A stretch of DNA of 64,000 nt from Trachythela sp. YZ-2020 (GCA_016169945.1 JADLSH010000220.1:3521001-3585000); one strand, 5' to 3'. Numbered from the stretch's first letter, positions 1-13,074 are shown. Numbers and translations: made by a program. Notes: generated from the letters alone by a model not told the origin.

Positions 1-1149
1 GACGGTTGCTAAAAATATATCAGTATTGATAATATTACACCAAATATATCTAAAAGTCAAAATATTTCAGACGCATGAGAGTATATCCATTCTGTTTTTA
101 ACAAAATAGGTGAATATTTTCATTCTCTTAAAATATTCAAGTTGTTCTTGAAATATTAATTATTCAATTTCAACGGAAAAACAACTAAAAATCCTTCTTA
201 ATACTTATATAATAATGCTTCTCATATTATTGTCGCTTTCAGCTGATTCATAGATCATGGTAAATTAATCTCGATATCAGCATTGGGGTACCTTTCTACC
301 AGTTACGGTTTCTATTGATAACAGAAGCTTTTTTCATCTGAAAGAACTACCCTGTATTTCAAACAAAGACATTCGTTCAAGATAGGAATATTTGAGCAAA
401 AAATCATGATTTTGTAACGAGAAAATCTCTATTACAGGCTATACAGATCCTAATTTTTATTCACATATTTCTTTCCATTTCAAATTCAACGTGTGACGAA
501 GCACCAGCTCTGTCATGTATGTGTCTGCTTAGAAGTTTAAAGACTAAAATAAGATTTCAAAATTTACCTTTTACAACTTTTTAGTTTCCTATTTTGGATC
601 GACCGTTTTTGGTAAGGTATTCTTGTTGGACAGCTGCAACTAATTTATACAAGATGTGGCTGGAAGAAACTATTATGTGGCATGCACGTCATTGATGTTC
701 ATAATACTCAAGTGTTCGCAAATCTTTTTTTAACTCATTGACGACCGCGGCAAGACGCACGTAATTTTCCTTAAGGATTTCGAATGCGATTTTCTCTTTC
801 AATATTTACCCCCTAGAAATAAGGGAAACACAATTGAAATCCCTAAACCATTATCTTTCCAACGAGTGGTATGAGTTCAGTTAAAAGCTTATTCAGAAAC
901 ATAAATACTGCACATTGTATTCATAATTCGGAAACCGCTATACAGAAATACTCTATCACCGAAAAGCGAAAGTTGGAAGGTTTAGTATTTTGACTGTAAG
1001 AATTTCATTGACGTCAGAATTTTACAGTAGTTTTGCAGTACTTAAGTATATAATTAGCCTGTGCCACAGGTACAATAAAATGTCGAGAAATATTCGTGAC
1101 GTTTCTAAGGAGGGGAGGGGGGTCTTCAGAGAGACGTCCAAATTACGTT
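1..1149. other. Intergenic, no gene seen
   Basis: AT-rich sequence with no open reading frame of note, no recognisable exon, RNA gene or clear terminal repeat. It precedes an internally deleted LINE copy. Confidence 0.5.
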
Positions 1150-2476
1150 TCTCGTGGGCGTAAACCAAAAGACATAGCTAATCATTTCGCGAGGTTTTTC
1201 AACGAGAAAATAAAAAATACAGATCTGAGATGTCTGACCCGACAGATATGGAGTACGTAACTAAATTTATTACTGAAATCATGGCTGGTAAAAACTGTAG
1301 TTTGGAATTCTCATTATTGAGTCTTTCCGAAGTACAAAGCAGCCTTGCTAAACTTCCAAATACAAAAGTAACAGGAATTGACCGCATCGACAATTTTTTA
1401 CTTAAAACTGCTTCAGGAATCATCGCGGAACCAATCAGACATATCTTTAACTGCTCAGATGTTGATGCTAAGCTTTCAATTTAAGGCGAAATCGAACTGA
1501 TCAGATAACTCGTCTAAAATAATTTTGAGTGCCGCGGAACGACTATTATTCGGACGTCCAGCCATCTCGATCTGTTTTGTATGTTCGCTCTTCACCTTTC
1601 GAGATGTATATTTCATTAATGTTTTCCGTTTAATAACTAACTACCCATATTCATACCCATCAAGGAGTTAAAATAAATAATCAATTGATTAAAAAAGTTA
1701 AAAATACCAAAGCTCTTGGAGTTGAATTAGACGAAAACTTGAGTTGGGAAAAACACATTAACCATATTAGCAGTAAAATATCATCAGGTATTGGGGCTAT
1801 TAGAAAAATGAGGGAGTATGTCGAACAAGACATTTTGATAAAAGTTTATAATGCCTTAATCCAACCTTATTTTGATTATTGCTGTGAAGTATGGGATACA
1901 CTTAATAAAGGCCTAAGCGAACGTCTACAGAAATTCCAAAACAGAGCGGCTAGGTTGATCATGAACTTAAAAAATGAACATGGTCAGTCTATTTTGGCAC
2001 GAAAATCTCTAGGCTGGGTAACACTTGAAGAGCGTAGGGCACAAATGAAAGCCAGGCTCAAGACAGTTAATGGTTTAGCCCCCCAACGACTATGCGAAGC
2101 TTTCCAAAATCTGAATACCATTCATGACCATAATCTGAGAGGTTCTTCAACAAGGTTTTATATTCCAAGACCAAAAACGGAATCCTTAAAAAAAACCTTC
2201 CAATATTGTGGGGCTAAACTATGGAATCAGATACCTGAAGAGATACGCAATTCGGTATCGTATAATTCGTTCTGTAAAAAGCTATCTTCTTCGACCTTAA
2301 TCTCGACTTAAAGTAGTAGTTAATTTTTTGTCTAAATAGGTATATAATTGTATTTGTTATGTATGTAATATTAGAGCTAGTATATAAATAATAATTTGTA
2401 AGTACACATCCCTTTTGGAAATCAGCTTTTGCTGAAAAGGCCAATGTGTTTAAATAAAGTTGATCTATCTATCTAG
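1150..2476 (+). mobile_element. Non-LTR retrotransposon (LINE) copy, internally deleted
   Basis: Two blocks of a LINE ORF2 are present. 1150-1480 matches the region just upstream of the reverse-transcriptase core (a FFNEKI stretch, then TGIDRI and an LLK...IFN stretch, with frame breaks). 1650-2311 is the conserved C-terminal part: LGVELDENLSW, a cysteine-containing FDYCCEVWD stretch, the RLQKFQNRAAR helix and the AKLWNQIPEEIR tail typical of CR1/L2/jockey-like elements. The catalytic YADD-bearing middle is missing. The copy ends with a short 3' UTR and an ATCTATCTATCT tail, the kind of short tandem terminus seen on L2/CR1-like LINEs. Which clade is not certain; non-functional. Confidence 0.8.
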
Positions 2477-2659
2477 TTTCAGCCAATGGGAACTCGCGTC
2501 ATTATTTGAGACGCACAGACGCATCTTAGATTATCGTGCAGGCACAATTTCAATTATAGAGCCTGCTCGCAGGCTATAAGCATAGTGCTTCGAAATACTC
2601 TTTTGTTCGGATTGAACAATGCAAACTGTACATCACTCTGTTACGAATTTGATAGTGTT

Positions 2660-3050
2660 TGCCTTAGGCCAATTAAAAAATTTTTTTAGTTTTTCATCGC
2701 CGCCCGCCCCTGAAAAATTGGCTGCCCGAAATATTTTTTTATTATTATTATTAAATCGGAAATAGTTGGAAGTAGTCGGAAACCGTACGTTGGCGGCCAT
2801 ATTATTTCAACATGCCTTTCGCTGTCGTACAAATACGAAGAGCTCTTGACTGTGACTATTTCTTGCGCCGACAAAATGTGTGAAATGGAAAACAACCTTT
2901 CAACCCGTTTTTAAAAGGGGAAATACACTACTTACGCTATAAAAAATAAATAATAAAAAAAATAAAAATCCGCCCGCCCGCCCGCCCCACGTTTTTCAAA
3001 AAATCTGATGAAAAACTAAAAACGTTTTTTTTTGGCCTTAGGTAGGCCTA
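2660..3050. repeat. Inverted-repeat element, MITE-like
   Basis: A TTAGGCC-containing end followed by a TTTTTAGTTTTTCAT block at about 2665-2697 recurs inverted at about 3007-3043, flanking CCCGCC-rich stretches. Arms are imperfect and I could not fix a target duplication, so boundaries are approximate. Confidence 0.4.
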
Positions 3051-3407
3051 TTAATATTCATTTTCTTGTTCTATATTACAACCACGACGTTCCATACTAA
3101 TATCGCGCATCATTAGCAAAAGCATTTTCATGCCGGCCAGGTGGAATGAAGCGTTCATATAAAAGATAAATTATCCTAGTTGACTGTCATCCCACCTTGC
3201 GCGAAGGGAGATCCCAGCTAGCCGGGCTGCGCCGTCTCTCGTACCGAATCTTTATCCGCGTTAACAATGACCGATGCGGATCTCACACAGGCGAGTCTTC
3301 TGGTTAGCTGCGCTCGTATGAACAGGCCTTTAGAAAACCTCAGCAAGTTTCATTCTGCAGAAACGATATTTTTATCGCACCCACAGAATTTGAGATTAAA
3401 AAACGAG

Positions 3408-3856
3408 TCAGGTAGAAAATTGTACAATTTTTTCAGATGTGCACTTTTGAAATTTACATTTTTGTTTTACACAAATCTGTGTTTTATCCGAATCCACGTA
3501 AATTCTCATTTGACTCCATAGCCCAGTACCGTCGAACAATTGAACATTGTATCCGTCGACATTCAGATTCAATATTGTACCATTCAACCTCACGAGGTTA
3601 TCTGCGCATGTCCACATCTGATATCTGTCGCGAGGATCACATGGGGATAGTTTCACCCGCTCCAAATTCGTTGGCGTTTTTGACGTGGTGAGACATAAGA
3701 GATCAAAAACACTTTGAAGTTGGTCATATTGTGTCCATCGCCATTCCTGATTGGTTGATGTAGAGTTACATAATCCTGCGGCAAGGTATTTGTTTTCATT
3801 TTCGAAGCATTTATCGAGAGATGGGTTGTGGATTCGAAATCTTTCTGCTGGTTGTG
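3408..3856 (-). CDS. Ricin B-type lectin domain exon of a host gene (partial)
   Basis: On the minus strand an acceptor (a long T run, then ACATCTAG) ends at 3857. From 3856 the frame stays open and reads as a beta-trefoil lectin domain: an FRIHN start, a DKCF block, two tryptophans in EWRW, LLCLTT, the SPCDPRDRYQMWTC block and a final LWSQMRIY. The Q-x-W repeats and paired cysteines are those of ricin-type domains, as in the N-terminal domain of mannose-receptor-like proteins. The 3' exon edge is not clear: the frame stops at 3408 but GT dinucleotides lie a little earlier. No further exon of the gene was found, so the protein's overall architecture is unknown. Confidence 0.55.
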
Positions 3857-3859
3857 CTA

Positions 3860-5174
3860 GATGTAAAAAAAATTACACATTTTCATGGCGGTGAAAATTG
3901 TTCATCAACCAAAGTTTTAAGGTAGGTTGTGCGAAGGTTATCATGCGAACAGGCCCTTGGTGCTAAAAGGAGGGCCTGCACGGAACCAGATGTTTTATTC
4001 GTTCCTCGCCTTTCCTCGCTAGCCATGAAACACGAACCAATAGGCGTCAACCGGGTATAAATAAACAAAGACGTCAACTGTCAAGTTGACGCGTAATACG
4101 TACAACGAAGAAATGCACTAGATAAACAGCCAGCCGTACACATATAATATGTATTTAAATACTCCAGAAAAATATATTAAATTATATCAACATATAAAAA
4201 TAGATTAAGTTATAATCGCAACAACTGTAATAATACATTTTTCGAATAGCGGACGTTTACTTGTGGCGTATTTTGAGGGCTATGATGAATATATTGCAAG
4301 GCGAAATACATCTGAACCCGCTGAATTTGAACGCGACGAGTGGCTTAAAACCATGCGGAAAGACTAAGCAAAAACAAAGTTCTCAATCTGCGAGCTAAAT
4401 GTGAATCAGATACAGTAAATAGGGACTTGGAGCACGTCTAGCACAATGACCACGAACTATATTCGAAATCACGGGAAAGCATGTCTGTCGTACTATTGCA
4501 AAAATAGAGGCTCCATACACTGCACAATGAAATAAATAAAAGTATGTTTTTATCAAACGAAACCAAATTAATTGTAGAAATAGTTCTGAAAACAGTTAAA
4601 TTAAATATCAGGAAACATTAGCATGATATTTTGACATTTTACCCATCGCCTCGGCCGCTGGGGTCAAAATACGTCTAAAACGGCCCAAGAACATATTTAT
4701 GCCCGCGAACGTCAACTCTATATTTGTAAATATTCGGTGTTCTTTCTCAAGGTATCTTTGAAAATTTGTAGCCCTTTCCTTACTCAAAAGACAAAACGTA
4801 CTTCAGAACAATCTCTAGCTATCAATATAATATTTTAAATCAGCAATATACAAATATACAAAACAAAGATACAAATTTACTGTAAATACGACTACCTCTA
4901 TAGTATATCCAGTCACAGTAATACGTCAATCATTAACGCTTAAGCCAATCACAAGACTGCGTTTCTATGGAACGCCACTAGAAAGAAACCGCATGGTTCC
5001 ATGCCGGCCCTGCTTTTAGCACCGAGGGCCTGTTCACAGGCGAAGGTCGGATAACCCTATTCACCGGATAGTTATTATTTCAATTCCTCAATGCTCGTAG
5101 AACTGTGTGAAAAGCCAGTACAATACTAATATGGAACCAACAAGGATATGGTAAAAAGGACTTCAATTCATAAA
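3860..5174. other. Intergenic or intronic, no gene seen
   Basis: Low-complexity AT-rich sequence. Short ORFs here show no domain features and I could not support any of them as genes. Confidence 0.4.
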
Positions 5175-6343
5175 TAACTAGAAATACATTCATGCAGTAA
5201 CCCCTCGCCATTAGAACCAAATAATTATTCTCTCATGAAGTACTAAATCGATTACTGTAGCCATGGCAACACGCAAACGAACACTGTATTTTAAATAATG
5301 TATATTTATTTTCTCTTCTGTACAAAGTGGTAAAATAGTAATGAGATTTTTACTTTTAACCATAAAATTACCAATTGCCCAACTATATAAAGTAGGTATG
5401 TTATTTAATTTTGTTCTCTTTTGGCTTTGATTTACTGTAAAATTCAATCTTCGACGTCTCACAAAACGTTTCGAAATTGTCATGAAAACTTAAACTGTTT
5501 TTTGAACAGTATTTTTATATACTATGAATTTTTTTAGATAAAATATGTTGTTTATTTTCTATATAACGCATTTGAATTAATACTAAAACAATTTAGTCAA
5601 TGTTGTATTGAAACTGCAAAAAAAGTATGCAAAATAAACACTTACCCGTTTAAAATGCTTTCAAACTCGAAAATGCTGTCCTTTCTCGGCCTTTCGACTA
5701 ATTTCTTTTCTTATTGTCTTTAGTAAATGAAAGTCCTCTAAAAAATTTTCATTTATCTTGTTTTGAAGACTTAATATTTGTCTGAATTAATATGTGCCGA
5801 CTCCAGAGTACAATTTTGAAAAAAGTTTCATATAAATGCCAAAAATAAAATGCCAAAATGGCAGTTATTTTTCTGACCTATACGTATAAAAACAAAATTA
5901 TTGTCTTAGCCAATCATGATGTTGCTAGTTACCAGTTTTCTCTCTGCTTTAACTCACGCATGCGCATAACTTAAAAAACCATTCAGGGCATGACAAAAAA
6001 AATGGCGGACGACTTTGCATTCCACAATGTTTTCACATATCAGAGTGTAAATATCCGAGCGGAATTAGTGCCCTCGCACGGCGCTTCGCGATACAATTTT
6101 CTCGGGAATAAACTTTTCTCTTTGTTATATGTCAGGTCAATTTCTAATGTGTGAAATATTGGAAAAACCACAATCCGGTGATTTGCGGAGCTATTATGGC
6201 CTCCATTCCACCTGCCCTTGCGTGGCTAAATGGTAATAAATAAAATATAATTCTACAGATAAAATAGAATATGTTAAACACTTAAACTTGGGTGATGCCA
6301 GTGCTTGGTATCAAAAATACTACCCATATACCAAACATTGGCA

Positions 6344-6440
6344 TCACACTAGTTCCCGATCCGGCGCGAAGCGCCGTGCGAGGGTACTCATTCCGTTCGG
6401 ATATTTACACCCATGCAGGTATTGGAAAACATAGTGGAAT
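6344..6440 (+). repeat. GC-rich inner block of the foldback family
   Basis: A partial copy of the inner-arm block: GGCGCGAAGCGCC hairpin, then GTGCGAGGGTACTC and GGATATTTACACCC. The same block is found near 6060, 8900 and 46665. Confidence 0.6.
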
Positions 6441-6548
6441 CCAGTGGTCGAGATTTTGTTTACATAGTGGTTTACATAGTGCCATTTTGAAAACCTTTTT
6501 AAAAAATGATTTTTAATACTCGGGCTATTATATTGGGAAAACATGCGA

Positions 6549-6640
6549 AGTCTGTAGCTCTGTCAGTGGTAAGAGTGCTGCAGCAGAATCGCGCGCAGGG
6601 ACGCAGGTTCGATTCCTACCAGACGGCATATAGTTGCATT
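6549..6640 (+). repeat. tRNA-derived SINE
   Basis: GTCTGTAGCTC...CAGTGGTAAGAG resembles a tRNA A box/D arm and GGTTCGATTCC is a perfect B box. 5' GTCTG can pair with 3' CAGAC. The anticodon arm does not fold well and there is a 3' tail of unrelated sequence, so it is a tRNA-related SINE head, not a working tRNA. Confidence 0.6.
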
Positions 6641-9600
6641 TTTGCAACTGCGGGTGATTAGTACTGAAAATATGTATATAATTTTCGCTCAAAATTTCCA
6701 TAGACATACGCAATCAAAATTCAGATAAAATATAGCCCAATCAGAAGAGGACGAGTTGGACTTGTAATTTGATTGAATTCTATATACTTGTGTGTTTTTC
6801 AGTTGCTCCATTGATACTAGAAACTTGATTGTTCTTCAAAGAGCAAGCCTGCCTAATTCTGGCTTTTCACCACCGACCTTTGTCGCCCGAATTAGCTATG
6901 TTCTTTTGCTCTCGTGGCATATCAAATGTGCATATAATCATATTATATGCAACAGAAAACCATCAATGAAAATTAGACGGGGTGGAATGCATACTCTTCC
7001 AAGAAGGATCTGCATGCCTATTCTTTTCCAATATAAAATTGTTATGTTGTTCAGGAATTGTATAAAATTATTATGTTGTACCTATAATTTCTTGGAAGAT
7101 AATATGAAAGAAATATGATGACACAAATTAATCTAGTTTCATTCCGCTTCAAAAATTCAGTGTACAGCCAAATCTTATTTTATATATCATTGTAGTTTAT
7201 TCTCATTAAACAACGTAGGTGCATATTGGCAATTTCGTTTAGTATGATAGATTGCCATTGAGTACTTAAACAACGGCGAAAGGGGAAATGCCATGTAAGA
7301 TATTGGGACACTTAAACGTTAGATTCTTATGGATGCAAAACAATCTGTTTTAAATATTTGCTATTAAAAACACGGAAAGAAAACCGTATTGTTTTGTTTA
7401 TTTCAAATTTCCTATAACAAGTGCAACTGCGTGTCCACGCATGTGAGAACAATGGAATTCACGAGGCTGCTTACCAAGCCAAAATACGATAGACAATAAA
7501 GTCACGAGCACATTTCGGTCGAGCGGTTTGCAATCTATTTTTGTCAGATTTCCCCATGTATCAATTTTTTTCTGTGTTGAATTTTGAATCCATAAATTGA
7601 TAATTGTCGCGTCTACCTTAACCCACAAAGGCTATATAAACGAACTAAAATACAGAATAACCGAACACAAAACGCTTTTAATCAATCTCTCTCCAAAACT
7701 GTTATGGCGCGTACACACAGCCACCCAAATGTTCTAAATTACCTACACAGGTATCGCAATGTACAAACACCACAGTAATAATCTAGTTTTTATTGTTTTG
7801 ACTGTTTTTATGATTGTTACAATACCACGCATTTTACTATTTCAAACACTTATTATATATTTTGTACATTCTTAACCAAACAAACAAAGAACTTGCTTAT
7901 TAAGTGATTTCCTTTAATAATCCATTTAATCAAAAAACAATTTTATGTGACTCAGGCATAATTAACACTATATATACATACAATTTATTTTAATCCCTAT
8001 TTTTGTCACTGATAGGTCAAAGACATTGAACCGGAAATGTGAAGCCAAACTTGAAAGTTAGTCCCAGTCTTTTCACGCAAGCGAAGAATGCGGTGGATCG
8101 TTCATAGAAACATGCATTCTCGCAAAGTTGACATTCTCGAAAACCGGCTTTAAATTTGCAAAGGTTCAAATCTTTAGTACTTTTATTGAGGTAAAACTTC
8201 CCTTTAGACTTTACTTTTATTTTTTCTATTTTTGTAGTAATTGTTCATTCAAAGAGCATTATTTGTCAAGTTATTTTGTTGACTTCGGCTTTGATGTTTT
8301 GTGAGTATTTTTTCGCTTTCCACACTGACTTTATTTGACTTTATTTTTTAATTTTTGTGTCAATTATTGGTTTAAACGAAGATAGTGTTCCAAAGGTTTT
8401 ATAAGTCTTATGTAAGACACAGGGGCGGATCTGGTGGTCATCAAATCAGCCACGCGACTGAGGTAAAAATTGCGCAGATAATAAGATATTTCATATGCAA
8501 AATAGTTCAGCTATTATCTTTCATGCAGCGGTAGCCGGCAGCAGAGATAATTAATATTCAAGAAGACTTCAGTTATCAAATTTCACCCAGCTGCCGAGCA
8601 TTCCGTAAAAAAGTCAAATAAATGTTATCTATTATGACTAATCGGGGGGAGATTCTAGCCATTTGATTGGTCAAGATGCTTGATTTCCATGGAGATCGGC
8701 GATTTTGACTGATCTTCGTGGGGATCTGACCGGTTTGCGCAATCAAGAACACATATATGAGTTTTATGATTGGCTGATCAAAAAAATATCTCCACTCTTA
8801 TTGGCTCAATTTCTCTGACCGATCTGACTGATTTACTGCTTGGGGTGTTCGGAAGATGGGCCAATGTATTGAACAATGAATTTTGCATTATGTGTATTAT
8901 CCCCGAGCCGGCGCGAAGCGCCGTGCGAGGGTACTCCGCTCGGAGATTTACACCCGGGTATATGTGAAAACATTGTGGAATGCAAAGTCGTCCGCCATTT
9001 TTTTTTGTCATGGACAGGACTGGACTGGACAGGATCTTTTCGTAAGTTATGCGCATGCGCAAGTTCAAGCCGAGAGAAGACTTCTATTTTGCAAACTTTT
9101 TTCAAAATTAGGTTTGCACTCATTTTATAAGTAAGTCTCTATGTCTCCAAAACAAGATCAATGAAAATTATTTAGAGGACAAATTAACAAGAGGAGAAAA
9201 AGTCGAAAGACCGAAAAAGGAGCGTTTTAAACAGGCAAGTGTGTATTTTCCATGCTTGCTTTGCCGATTTTTTAACATAGCATGCAGTATAGTTTGTGAA
9301 TTTGAAAATGTGTAGATTATCCTGTGAGGTCAATACAACATTGATTGATCTTTAAGAGTATTTTAGTATTGATTCAAATATGTTATAGAAAAATAGAAAA
9401 ACATTAAATCTCAAAAACTTCATTGCAAAAGCAAGTGCGATGTATAAAAATACTCCTCGAAAAGCAGTTGAAGTTTTTTGAAAATTTCGAAACGTTTTGT
9501 GAACGTCTAAGGTTGAATGTTACAGTAAATCAAAGCTAAAAGAGTACACAATAGCATACCCACTTTATATAGTTGGACAATTGATAATTTTATAAAAACA

Positions 9601-10489
9601 AAATAAGATTTTGTACAAATTAAAATATAAAAAATAGACAACGTTGCGTGTTACCATGGTTACATTCGTCGACCAGTACTTCATGTTACAATAACTTTTG
9701 GGGAGTAAATTGTTTGGTTCAAACTTAACTATGGTTCAAATGGGAGAGGGGTTACTGCATGCATGTATTTCTAGTTAACTGCGAAGGTACAATTTTGACT
9801 ATGTAAGTAAGTATATTATAAAATCTTGTTATTTTAAACGAGACTCAGAGACTGTTTTAATCCACGTACGAAATAGACAAATGATGAAGCGAATCGATAC
9901 TTTTATCACGACCCGCTATTGAATGCAGCGAGGCAACAAATATATGCCTTGAATGACCACTTAGAAATCATAAAGCCTCGGTGCAAACCAAAGCGCCGCT
10001 ATGTTTTTGAACGGTGAAATAACTAACCTACTGTAAGGTATGGAGATCCGATTATTATCGAATCACATTCTTGTTCTAGTTTTCAAATTATGTTTATTAT
10101 TATAAAATACTTATGGCTGTGCACGTTTGTGTAATAGCCTGTATAACTACATGCTGTTGGCGTGTTTATGACGATTATTGATATATGTATTACTGAATTT
10201 GGTAGAAGGTGTTAGTAGATGTAATACTCGAACAGAAATTTATATACATTTTATAGACCTATCCAGAAGCAGTTAACAAAAATGCAACTTAGGCCCTCTG
10301 GCAGAGTACAAAGTATCAAGTCTTGTACGATAAATGTTCTTAAATCGGCGACAGCTGTCTGACTGGTTTAGAGCAAATTGTGGAGGCGCTTAATTTGCAT
10401 TTCACAAGTATTGCAAATAATTATATGCCAGTGGACGGTGGAAATTTGCAAATTGTGTTGGATGGCTTGAGATTCTTTGTTCGGTCCAA

Positions 10490-12045
10490 GTAAACCTGCG
10501 ATGATTTGTTTTCGATCCCTTTGGCGTCACCAGAGGACGTTGCTAAGATTCTTAAGGATATTTCATCTAAGAAAGCTTGTGGTGTGGATAATATTTCTGC
10601 CAAGATAATCAAACTCACGGGCCAAACGATTGTTACCCCACTCAGTCGCCTGATGCATTAGCAGTTCGATTATATTTAATTCATTCCCGCTTCTTTGGAA
10701 GACTTCCAAAATTAGACCGTTGCATAAAGGTGATGTTACTTCTGACATGGATAATTACCGTCCTGTATCGATACTACCTGCTTTATTGGCTAAAGTAATA
10801 GAAAAAACATGTGCATGCATCCCTATACAATTACTGTAATTTGGCAAGAATGGTCTTCTCTACAAGTGTAAATCGGGTTTTAGGCGTAATCATTCTAGTA
10901 AGACGGCCCTCATAAAATTGTTAACCCGCTGTTCTTCAATTCTGACAAGAATATAGTCACTTCTGCTGTATTTATTTATTACCTAAAGGCATTCAATACA
11001 GTGAGCCACACAGTATTAGTGTGCAAGCTTTATGCGTATGACTTTAGTCCTGATGCAATGCAGTGGTTTAATTCATATTCCCTTTCTTCTGGTGTACTGC
11101 AGAGATCTGTACTGAGACTACTACTATTTTTATATTTATAAACGAAGTTCCTAACGAAACTGGCACTGCCACAGCAGACATTTATGCAGACGATAAAACT
11201 ATTACTGCTGCAAATGACAGGACAAAAATGTTTGAACTTAGTAACACAATGAATGGAGCTATGTCTGATATCTGCATTGGACTGAACAAAACAGACTTAT
11301 GATTAACCAGTCTAAAACCGAGTCCATGGGTTTTGCCACTAAAAGACTTGGAACAATGGTGCAATCAACGGGCACAGACACTACATATATAGACATGGTA
11401 ATACCTGTTCAGACGTTTCCATTGGACAAGTTAAGTCACAAAAATTACTTGGTGTGATTTTAGGCGAGGATCTATCTTTTAATGATCATGTCGATGTTCT
11501 GGTGAAAAAGGTTTCAAAAGGATTGTTCTGCTGAAAAAATATAAACTTATCTTCCTTATGAAGAAAGTCTTAGTTATTTTTCTGCAACGATTCTGAAACT
11601 TATATTAATGTACGAAAGCTCTCTATGGACTTTGTGCTCGAAATCAAACATGGATAAAGCGCTGAAGATTCAAAAAAGGGCTGCTTGTAGTATTCTAGAT
11701 ACAGATAGAAGAGCTAGATTCAAGGCTACCCTTCTATGAGGAAGCTAACATCGATAGATATTGCATGTTATACAGAAGAATGCATGGCGTACCAAAATAT
11801 ATACAGGATACTCTTATACGAAATAGTGATGTTCATCAAAGAGGTACCCGTTACAATCAATTTAAGTTTGTATGCCTTCGTTATAATAGGGAACTAGACG
11901 CTGGACGATCATTTACTGCACAATGTATAAAATCTTGGAATACTTTACCAATAAGCATAACAAAGTCCCCAAGTTTGCATTCCCTTCGAGATGCACTTTT
12001 TAAGAACGCGTTTAACAGTCAATTGAAATTTTATTGCATATAATA
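10490..12045 (+). mobile_element. Decayed LINE reverse transcriptase copy
   Basis: Broken frames show the ordered landmarks of a CR1/L2-like ORF2: an upstream KKACGVDNIS block (about 10575), NYRPVSILP (10754), LKAFNTVSH for the motif A region (about 10985), YADDKTIT for the catalytic YADD box (11184), then the C-terminal thumb region up to the SWNTLPISIT tail and its stop at 12043. Several frameshifts and stops make it non-functional. It lies about 0.6 kb left of the Polinton. Confidence 0.85.
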
Positions 12046-12659
12046 ACTTGTAGGTATTTATGTAAATTTTTGAGGGCCATATATGGGTTTATCAGTTTTT
12101 ACTGTTTTGTAATTACCCTCGTTACATATAGTCTTTTGATTTTATTTTGATCTTGATTTTTGATAGCTGAAAGGGATTACAGTGCAAGTGGAATTTAATT
12201 TCCTGAACATATTTCGAAACATTTTACGAAACGTACAAGCCTGAATTTTAACTTTAATTGAAGCTTATTGAATACCTAATAAAACACATACACTATGTTT
12301 ATCGGCAATTTAAAATTCTATAGTTTAAAATGTCAATTTTTCCATTTTGGACACAAATTTATGATTCTTATGTTACAATGGCACCCAATGATATCGTTTG
12401 CGTGAGTATAATAACAATATGTTTGAACTACAGTTCGAAGAATTGATGTATTTGAAGTAGTTTAGTGTTTCTTACACTTGTTGAATTTTTATTTAAGGAA
12501 CGTACCTTGTCGAGATTTTGGTATGACTAGCTTTTAAACAACTTAACTTTTTAACTCAAGTTAACTTGTTAACTTTTCGACTTTTGCCGGAGACCAATAA
12601 CTAGAAATGCCCTATGTAGCCTATATGACGAATAATTAGGAAATTGCAAAACAGCGATC
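12046..12659. other. Host flank left of the Polinton
   Basis: LINE 3' sequence followed by AT-rich DNA with several GTTAACTT-type repeats. No gene seen. Confidence 0.4.
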
Positions 12660-12665
12660 AACGTA
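12660..12665. repeat. Polinton target-site duplication, left
   Basis: AACGTA abuts the left terminal repeat; the same six bases follow the right terminal repeat at 32232-32237. Six-base duplications are the rule for Polinton/Maverick insertion. Confidence 0.95.
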
Positions 12666-12979
12666 AGTAGGGAGAAAAGTGCGATCCTGGGACAAAAAAA
12701 TGCTGACGTCAGCAAAAAATGAAATCGTCAGCATTTCTCCCACCCGATTCCCCACGTGCACACCACATGGTCGCTCCGCTCCGCTTCGCTGCTAGCGCGT
12801 GTACAACCATGCGCACTACATGTGTTCTAATTGCCACTAATTGTGACATTTACTATCCACCCCTTGTTACATAACATTGTTACATAACATTGTTACAAAA
12901 CATTGTTACAAAAGTGTTACATAACATTGTTACAAAAGTGTTGCGTAACATTGTTACAAAGTGTTACGAAAGTGTTGTG
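12666..12979 (+). repeat. Polinton left terminal inverted repeat
   Basis: Matches 31918-32231 inverted over 314 bp with no difference seen by eye. It contains a perfect palindrome TGCTGACGTCAGCA (12701-12714), a GC-rich block with AGCGAAGCGGAGCG on the minus strand, and from about 12863 a run of short repeats built from TTGTTACATAACA and TTGTTACAAAAGTG. Beyond 12979 the left side keeps extra GTGTTGTGAAA units that the right side lacks. Confidence 0.97.
12701..12714. promoter_or_regulatory. CRE-like palindrome in the left terminal repeat
   Basis: TGCTGACGTCAGCA is self-complementary and contains TGACGTCA, the consensus of ATF/CREB bZIP factors. A further inverted half, CGTCAGCA, follows at 12726-12733. 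The same occurs in the right repeat (32183-32196). A regulatory role is inferred. Confidence 0.4.
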
Positions 12980-13074
12980 GAAGTGTTGTGAAAGTGTTGT
13001 GAAAGTGTTGTAAAAATAAAATTGTAAAAAGGTTTTATAAGAATTATATATTAATATTAATTTAATATTAATAA

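Larger units (their letters stand above)
5175..9777. mobile_element. Element with long imperfect inverted repeats (foldback-like)
   Basis: The left arm runs from a terminus reading TAACTAGAAATACAT at 5175 to about 6110. The right arm runs from about 8890 to the inverted same terminus at 9771-9777. Corresponding landmarks occur in inverted order in both arms: GTAACCCCTCNCC next to the tip, a CATGAAGTACT block, an AAAACGTTTCGAAA block, a GGCGGACGACTTTGCATTCCACAATG block, and a GC-rich CCTCGCACGGCGCTTCGCG block at the inner edge. Arms are roughly 0.9 kb and diverged. The interior holds no transposase I can recognise. Solo arm copies occur at 45530-46680 and about 61361-61800, and a tip fragment at 56229, so this is a family. 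Superfamily unassigned. Confidence 0.65.

Noticed and set aside
6549..6640. A working tRNA gene
   Set aside because: A and B boxes are present but the anticodon arm does not fold and the acceptor stem is incomplete, so SINE is more likely.
7398..7628. Minus-strand 76-codon ORF as a host exon
   Set aside because: No domain pattern and no convincing splice sites.
12863..13010. CRISPR-like array
   Set aside because: The TTGTTACATAACA-type units are directly adjacent tandem repeats within a terminal repeat, in a eukaryotic element, with no spacers.
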